Source: Tethya wilhelma (taxonomy: Eukaryota > Porifera > Demospongiae > Tethyida > Tethyidae). From it: DNA of 64,000 nt. Below are positions 58,002 through 64,000 of the stretch, piece after piece (position 1 is the first letter of the stretch; every line of letters starts with the position of its first letter). Below the pieces are notes generated by a model, which saw only the letters and a program-made list of their open reading frames with translations, was not told the origin of the DNA and did not search any database. Both the position numbers and the translations under genes were made by a program. Where the stretch lies: positions 1,314,519-1,378,518 of the forward strand of contig CAXIPT010000002.1 of the NCBI GenBank assembly GCA_964030475.1, read 5' to 3'.

Positions 58002-61000
58002 CCACATCCAATTGGCCCAGTGTATGTCCTTTTATGGTCAAAATAATGATTATCAGTTGTGTGGTCAAATAGTTTATATTAGAACTTAACCCTAAACCAC
58101 GAAAGTGCCATGAGACACAGAATCTGTTGTGTATTTACACTGGGTACACTTTTGTTGAAATGTGAAGCATCTCTGAATGCTTAGCTTCGAAACTGCATGC
58201 ACCCATTGATATTGCCCATGTTGTGTGCATTATGGAGTGGATGCAGAGTGCTGTGGGGTTCGAGTCAGTTGCTTTGTCACATCATTATGCACAATAGCTA
58301 GCTAGCTAGCTAGTAGACTGAGCTTATGTATGCATGCCTGGCTGGTTTGCTATAATATGTCATCTTTATTAATGAATTAGTGCATGTTACTGTTCAACCA
58401 TTTAAGGAATGAATTTCAGTCTGAACTGAGTTTTCCATAGGATGTATGCAGGTTGCATGGAAGCTATTTTAAGATGCCAAAAGATATGACTAGGCTGCGG
58501 CACCTAATCAGCTTACCTTGGTACTCATGGCTACAAAATGTCTTGCTTTGCATGCTATATGAGTGCGCCGAGGCTTAGTACCTTCATTGTTTTGTGTAAT
58601 TTTGCAACTGTAGTACAGTAAACTTCGGTAACTTTTTCTATCTTAGGAGAGTGATTTGGAAATGGATACTGAAGAAATACGACAGCAAGCGATTATTTTT
58701 AAGAAGGAGCCTTTGTCCACCTACCGTATTAAGGTCAACGAAGCAGCACAAGAAATATGTATGAAGAAGCCAAGTTTATTAACAAGAAGAGGAGAATTGC
58801 TTGTCCTAGCCAAAGAGAGAGTTCACAAAAGCGGTTATGCATATCAGAAAGGAAAGTCGAGATCGAAATCTTATGGGTGTAATGCTGAAGAGTCAAGTAA
58901 GCCAAAACGTGTCAAGACATCTCAAGATGAACGAAATAGTCGTATGAAGGCAATCAAAGAAGAATTGCAGGACCTAAAGACTCGGTGTTCATTTAAACAG
59001 AAGAGATTAGAGGGTGCAGAAGTGGCTAAGAAATACAAACTCTGTGATGAGCTCAGTGAAGAAATCGGTGAGATTAACAAATCCAAGCGTCTCCTTGAAA
59101 CAGAATTGGCATTGTTAAAAAAGAAAGAAAAGAAATCCCAGCGTTACTATCGAAAACGAAGCTGCAGTGATACTGACAGTGGTTCTTCCCGTAGAAGTAG
59201 ATCAGTCTCATCCAGGGAGACAAGTTCTGTACCGTATTCTCCACCCATAAAAAGGTCATGTAGAATGACTAGTCCTCCTTCACTCAGTACATCTTTACCA
59301 ACTGATTGCAATGTGGTGATTGTCTCTAGTGCACAGCATGAAGTGCCAGTTACTTCTGTAACATCTGAGCAAGCTCAAGGCCATGAACAGCAAGAGAATG
59401 TTCAAACTGAGCTGGAGGAGGTTGAAATTGACCCAGAAAATGAAAGTGAAAGTGAGCCAGAAGAAAGTGAGGAAGACAATTTCCATAGTGGAGAAGAGGG
59501 TGTTCATGTTGAGCAGTCTTTTTGATTAAGCCTCCCTGTGAGGCATTTTCTACAGGGAGGCCACTGGATGAACTAATGCAAATTTTTACGGATTTTCTTA
59601 GATCTACTCCAAGCGAATACACACGCATATCTGACACTGTTTCTGTTAGTAAACTTAGTATGTCCTTAGATGAGTACATTGTAGTAACTGAAGAGTATTG
59701 TAGCCAAAGACATGGAGGTTCTACCAAACAATGTCGTTGTTTACCATTGTTAGCTTGTGCTAGAGCTATTCGTGAAAGAGGAATATGTCCCATGGCAAGC
59801 CTCTATAAAGAAATTTTTCCAGGGACGAAATATAACACACAAGTTGCTAAGCAGAGACTACTTCAGACACCTATAGCAGCAGTAAGGTGGGTCTGCATGG
59901 GTGCATGTGCTATACTTGCGTGTGATGTGTGTGTGTGCATGCATATGTGTGTAAGTGTGCATGCGTGCATCTGTGAATATATTCAATTATAGTATTTCTG
60001 TGTTTCATACAGGTGTGGTGACCCTCAGAGTGGTAAATCAAGAGTATTTCTTATGGAAAGCATTCCTGGTTGTACCCATCTCTATCAAAATATCATCGAC
60101 TTTTACCTTGAAACAAGTAAATCTGCAAACACTACTCCTAAAATGTCAAGAGATCACCTCCGTCAATTACTCACACTTTCACAAAGTGATAGAGAACGTG
60201 AGTGCATTAAGTATGCAGTTTTCAAAGCATCTGGACTCTCAGTTTCGGCTGCACGTAAAATGTATGGGTTTTCAGACATGACGCAAAGAGTAGACAAAGT
60301 TCAGAATGCAATTGAAGAGGCTAGGCAGATTAGAGAAAACCTTGAAAGTCTTGCATCGATCCAAGACAGAGCCATTTTGCTCTCACATGGTATAGTCCCT
60401 TCTTCAAGTAGTAGTAGTTGTAGTAGTTCCGGTGGTGAGGAGGAAGTTGCTTCTATTGACCTGGAAGATTTCAAACCGCCAAGAGTTTGCCAGAGTCCTG
60501 AGGGTGTAGACTTAGCCTCTTTGCCTCTGCAGCGTATTGTAGAAAAAAGTAAGTCAAACTTCTTCCAAGTTGTTGAAGATATAGAAGCACACTTTGGAAT
60601 ATCTCTTGATTCTGAGCAGCTAGATCTTCTATTTCAACAAGTTGTATCTCTTCCTGATTCATGTTTTGATACTTCCTTAATGGAACAGTCTTATCGAGCC
60701 TTTGTTTCGAGCACCACTGAGACTTTTCCAGAAGAACGAAATGCCAATTCAGTCAATGGTTTAGTAGTCACTGACTCTGAGAGTGAGGATCCAGAGCTGT
60801 TGCTGTTGGAAACTGAAAAGCAAAAGGCTATCCAAAAGCAAAGAAAAATTTTGCAACGAAAAGTACGAAGACAACGGGCAAAACGTATTGCAAGTGCCAA
60901 CTTTTTGTCCAGAAGAGTATCTAAAAATGTCCATGGTATTGTTAAAAAGTTTCCAAATATTGGAAAAGCCATTGAAGAGTATGTTTCCGAACGAAATGTT

Positions 61001-62785
61001 GGTGCAGACTGTTGGCGCCGAACAGGCGTTCTGACGTTCGATGGAAATCTTGATATTAAGGAAAAAGTGACCTATGGCAGAATACGGGAACACTTACAAA
61101 CTCTATACAAACACAAGTTTTCGTATGGCACCATAGTTCAGCTTTGTGTAGCTAGGAACAAAAGACGAAGGAGTGCAGCCAACTATCGTGGCTTGGCCAA
61201 AGTCACCACAAGGAGGGCTCGTAAGGGTTTTACACTGAAATTTAACCCTGATAGTCATTGGTCAGGAGCGTTCTACAGAGGTTTGAACTGGTTGCAGTAT
61301 CATGATGGTCTTAAAATTCTTAATGTGAACAGAGACGATGCATCTGGGTTTCGACTCGATACTCTTGCAACGCACAATCAATATGCCACCCCAGTTGTAG
61401 GTGAAACCTTGACCACACGAACTGATTATGTCAACAAATACACCAGTGTCTTACAAACTACGTCTTATAACTTTTCAGGAACCAGTACTACTCCGGAATT
61501 TTGTGCAGGTGTTGTCAAGCCATCTAAAGTCTTTCCGAAAAACCCTGCTCAGCATGCCGCTGATTTTAAGATGCTGTTGTCTCAACCTCAACTTCAAGGT
61601 GCATTTGTAAACAATCACACAGGTCTCCCTAAGCGCGTAGCTTGCATTCGTGTTGATGGGGCTGGGGATGAGGGCCCTGGCCACCTTGAAGTCCAGTATT
61701 GGTGGACACTTCACCACATTGAAGCATACTCTGATGTAACTTTGGTCACTACGAGAAGTAGCGGCAGTAGCTATCTTAATAGAGTAGAGCTACAGAACGG
61801 TTGCCTTTCCCATGCTCATGCTAACCTTTTTATTCCGTCAACTCTAAATGGTTCTTGTCTTGTTGGTGGTGACATAGATGAAGCAAAGCTTAAACAGAAT
61901 CTAATGTCAGCTGCAGAAGTGTACATTAAGCGATGTGACAAGGCACCTTGTGGTGATACAGAGATAAACCTTTACATCGGTGCTGATTCATCTGATTATC
62001 AAGTGTCAAGGGAAACATTACTTACATTTCTGAAGGGATCACTAACAGCAAAGAGCAAATTGCGTAGAGAGCACCCAGAAGAGTATGCCAAGTTTGAAAC
62101 AGTGTGGAGTGTAAGAGAACGCCATATGGTAAAGAATGTTCCTACACAATATGTGTTTTTCCTGCTTCCTTGTTACGAAGCAAGTTGCCCACATCCTGCC
62201 TGTAAGAAGGGGAAACCAGAAGAAGAGTTAACATGGTATGAAAATGGTCCACCAATTTCTTATCTACCCTTTCCTGTGTGTGATGTAAACAGAGCTTGGG
62301 GCAGTGATACATGTAACAGTTGCACAGGGTTTTGTGCTGGTCATTATTTATCTCCAGAGGCAGCTTATCTAGAACGCAACAAGTGTATTGTTGAGCCACC
62401 ATCCCAGATCCTTGGCAAGCTTCACAAGCAACAAGGATCAATTGCCGAAGAAAGATTAGCAGAAATTGCTAAGGATGTGTTACTATCTCAGAGTGACTTG
62501 AAATTGTGGGTGCAGCATCTGGACACCATTAAAGAAAACAGAAGAAGAGGAGCTCAGAAAGCGCAGGAAACTCGCCGAAGAAAGAAACAAGCAAGTTATG
62601 TGAATGAATATCGTTGTGGAGTATGTAGTCAGCTGTACGTAGACGAAACAGAAGAAGAGGAATTGTGGATTGGGTGTGACCGTTGTCAGTCGTGGTTTCA
62701 GGTTAATTGTGTATGCATAAGGTCAGAGGATGTTTTGTCGATTGATAGGTATGTTTGTCCTAAGTGTCAAGAGTCTTCAGGTTAA
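57277..62785 (+). CDS. PHD-finger transposase-like protein, intact copy
   Basis: Exons 57277-57549, 57616-57810, 58647-59525 (first frame), 59522-59886 and 60013-62785, with GT-AG introns. Domains: a PB1-like beta-grasp start (QIFDKDWSRYVDVQSGAIPN); a conserved block NEAAQEICMKKPSLLTRRGE; a Lys-rich coiled coil; an acidic tail ending at 59525; a second frame with TGRPLDELM and a C-x-C pair; and a core with VNRDDASGF, IRVDGAGDEGPGHLEVQYWW and YLNRVELQNGCLSH, where D, D and E are candidate catalytic residues. Then come cysteine blocks (CPHPACKKG; CNSCTGFCAGHYL), a basic helix and a C-terminal PHD finger (CGVCSQLYV...WIGCDRCQSW...YVCPKC). Proteins with this core are common but unnamed in corals and sponges (from memory). 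A probable AATAAA lies near 62970. Confidence 0.8.
57968..57996. repeat. (TG)n microsatellite in intron 2 of the PHD-element gene
   Basis: About 14 uninterrupted TG units. A shorter TG run lies at 57825-57851. Confidence 0.95.
59530..59561 (+). promoter_or_regulatory. Stem-loop at the ORF1/ORF2 frame junction, element 2
   Basis: GCCTCCCTGT (59530-59539) pairs perfectly with ACAGGGAGGC (59552-59561), loop 12 bases, four bases after the TGA at 59523-59525 that follows a T5 run. The next frame is open in the -1 register from the same point. A TTTTCTACAG splice-acceptor-like sequence ends at 59555 inside the stem, so splicing is an alternative explanation. Confidence 0.6.
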
Positions 62786-63336
62786 ATCATGTCATTAGCT
62801 TAGTCTTGCAATTGTTTTTCTTATAATGTACACATTTGTTTTGTGCTGTCTCCCTCTTCCCCCTTTTACACTTATCTTGGTGATTTCTTGTAAACTTCGT
62901 TGACACCATATTGTGACATTGTTTAGTAATGAGTTCATTGTTCAGTTTCATAAATTTTATTATTGACAATAACAATAAAACTGAATTGCATGCTGGATGA
63001 GAAAGCACATGCAAATGATTGTATATTATGGGCTTATCAGTTAGCATTGTTTCAGTGATCATGCATATGACTCAAGTTGGCTCCCTGTCACTAACTTTGG
63101 CATGCCCATCATAGTATATAGTCAAGCTTCCTGCACTGGTGAGGATAGCCATAACAGTAGGAGCCTTCTCTGTGCGGCCTGGCCCAGTAGTGGTGGGTGG
63201 GGGACTGTGCGGGGGATTTGATGCACAATTAAGGACTGATGGGTAGGGCCCTTAATAATTAAAAAGTCGAATCCCCACCAATGCCCCACACAACCCCGTA
63301 TAGGTAAGGTGGGGCAATGCATTGATAGGCGCATTA

Positions 63337-64000
63337 CAGCCCACCCGCTATATTATTCTACTTAATAGACTTACTTACCTTGCTGGTGAATCCTCCTGGA
63401 AGGTTCCCTGGTCTTCTGTGTCTTTGAAAAGGCTTCTAAAGTAAGTTTTAAGTAGCACTTCAACTAACTTCATGCATATTCTGATACTCGCACTTAGCAA
63501 TTACAATTTTAGCGAGTAAAATTGGAATGAACGGTCGTTATATTTGAGTTCATATCTCCAAAACTATAGCGCCTAGCCGCTTCAAATTTGGAAAATAGCT
63601 AGCTACAATGACGTAGATTACAATGCAATCGCTATCTTAAAATTCGTGGATTGCTCGAAGTGGTCGTTTTTCCAAAATTCTGTCACATATCTTAGTGAAT
63701 TGAAAGATTAGCTGTTTCAAACTGCTTGGTTGAGTGTCAGCATCAGTACTATTTTCTGTACAGTTTGACGTTTGGGGTTTACGAGGAAGAAGCTAAGGCA
63801 TGTTGCACTCCAGGAGAGTGAAGTGATAAAGACTTAGTTCATGGATGAAATGGAATATTTTGATGCTAATAATTATGCTTGTACTGGATGAAACTGGTAC
63901 TGACAAAAGAAAAAAGAGCGTTGACTTTACGGCTATCACCTGCGAAGTATGACACCAACTTCCTACAGGCTATTGGTTTATGAAAAGTGTTTGTCATTCA
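63337..64000. other. No gene seen
   Basis: Flank of PHD-element 2 without supportable coding sequence. Confidence 0.4.

Larger units (their letters stand above)
57099..63333 (+). mobile_element. PHD-element 2, 6.2-kb TIR transposon, TTA TSD
   Basis: Ends are TGCGCCTGTCAATG on the left and its near-complement (CATTGATAGGCGCA) on the right, 13 of 14 bases matching. The TSD TTA is at 57096-57098 and 63334-63336. Inside the ends both sides have G-rich subterminal blocks (GGTGGGGA). The terminal TGCRCCTRTCAA motif is shared with element 1. It encloses one gene in apparently intact exons. Confidence 0.85.

Noticed and set aside
58250..58275. Possible tRNA B-box (GGGGTTCGAGTC)
   Set aside because: No matching A-box at the right distance and no cloverleaf stems.
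59515..59530. Classical slippery heptamer for -1 frameshifting
   Set aside because: Neither element has a true X XXY YYZ heptamer in the first frame, so only the weaker claim of a conserved junction with a stem-loop is kept.

Overview
The window looks like nuclear DNA of an early-branching marine animal, most likely a demosponge close to Amphimedon queenslandica. This is an inference from AT-rich sequence, short GT-AG introns, one intact DEATH-NACHT-LRR (NLR) immune-receptor gene of the kind expanded in that sponge, and very dense DNA transposons and MITEs. There are no bacterial-style operons, rRNAs, tRNAs or CRISPR arrays that I can support. Five isolated N bases (2484, 6877, 15726, 39507, 40725) look like collapsed assembly gaps, and several repeats end exactly at them.

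Layout. 1-8150: fold-back MITEs and three broken copies (A, B, C) of a DNA transposon with ~460-bp terminal inverted repeats (TIRs). 8150-13400: MITEs, a long TTC tract, unannotated sequence and a possible exon pair. 13400-13810: Ty1/copia remnant. 14727-15536: an intact uncharacterised gene, then copy D of the long-TIR transposon. 16590-17429: a MITE with 9-bp target-site duplications (TSDs). 18008-19292: a broken integrase-core gene. 19789-24716: a decayed copy of a second large transposon family (called PHD-element here) carrying a hAT insertion and a MITE. 24717-29320: MITEs.

29321-36781 is a PHD-element (7.46 kb, TTA TSD) inserted into a ~150-bp-period satellite array that continues to about 38400. 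It contains a complete 2.38-kb hAT insertion with an 8-bp TSD. 39508-41606: LINE remnant, then a TIR element holding a BEL/Pao-like LTR and gag start. 42305-42882: a MULE-type MITE. 42996-50600: the NLR gene, whose first two coding exons each end in a 2A-like (ribosome-skipping) motif ahead of the DEATH domain. 51800-55990: a heavily rearranged LINE on the minus strand with a 0.7-kb fold-back insertion. 57099-63333: a second, apparently intact PHD-element (TTA TSD) with a multi-exon gene ending in a PHD finger.

How it fits together. The only probable host cell-function gene is the NLR: two 2A motifs, DEATH, NACHT and LRR in one message, predicted to release two small leader peptides and a 1242-residue receptor if both motifs work. 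Most of the rest is a layered record of transposition. The strongest new points are the tandem 2A-NLR arrangement and the PHD-element family, which has clean TTA TSDs, a conserved overlapping-frame junction with a stem-loop, an intron present in one copy only, and a hAT nested inside it.
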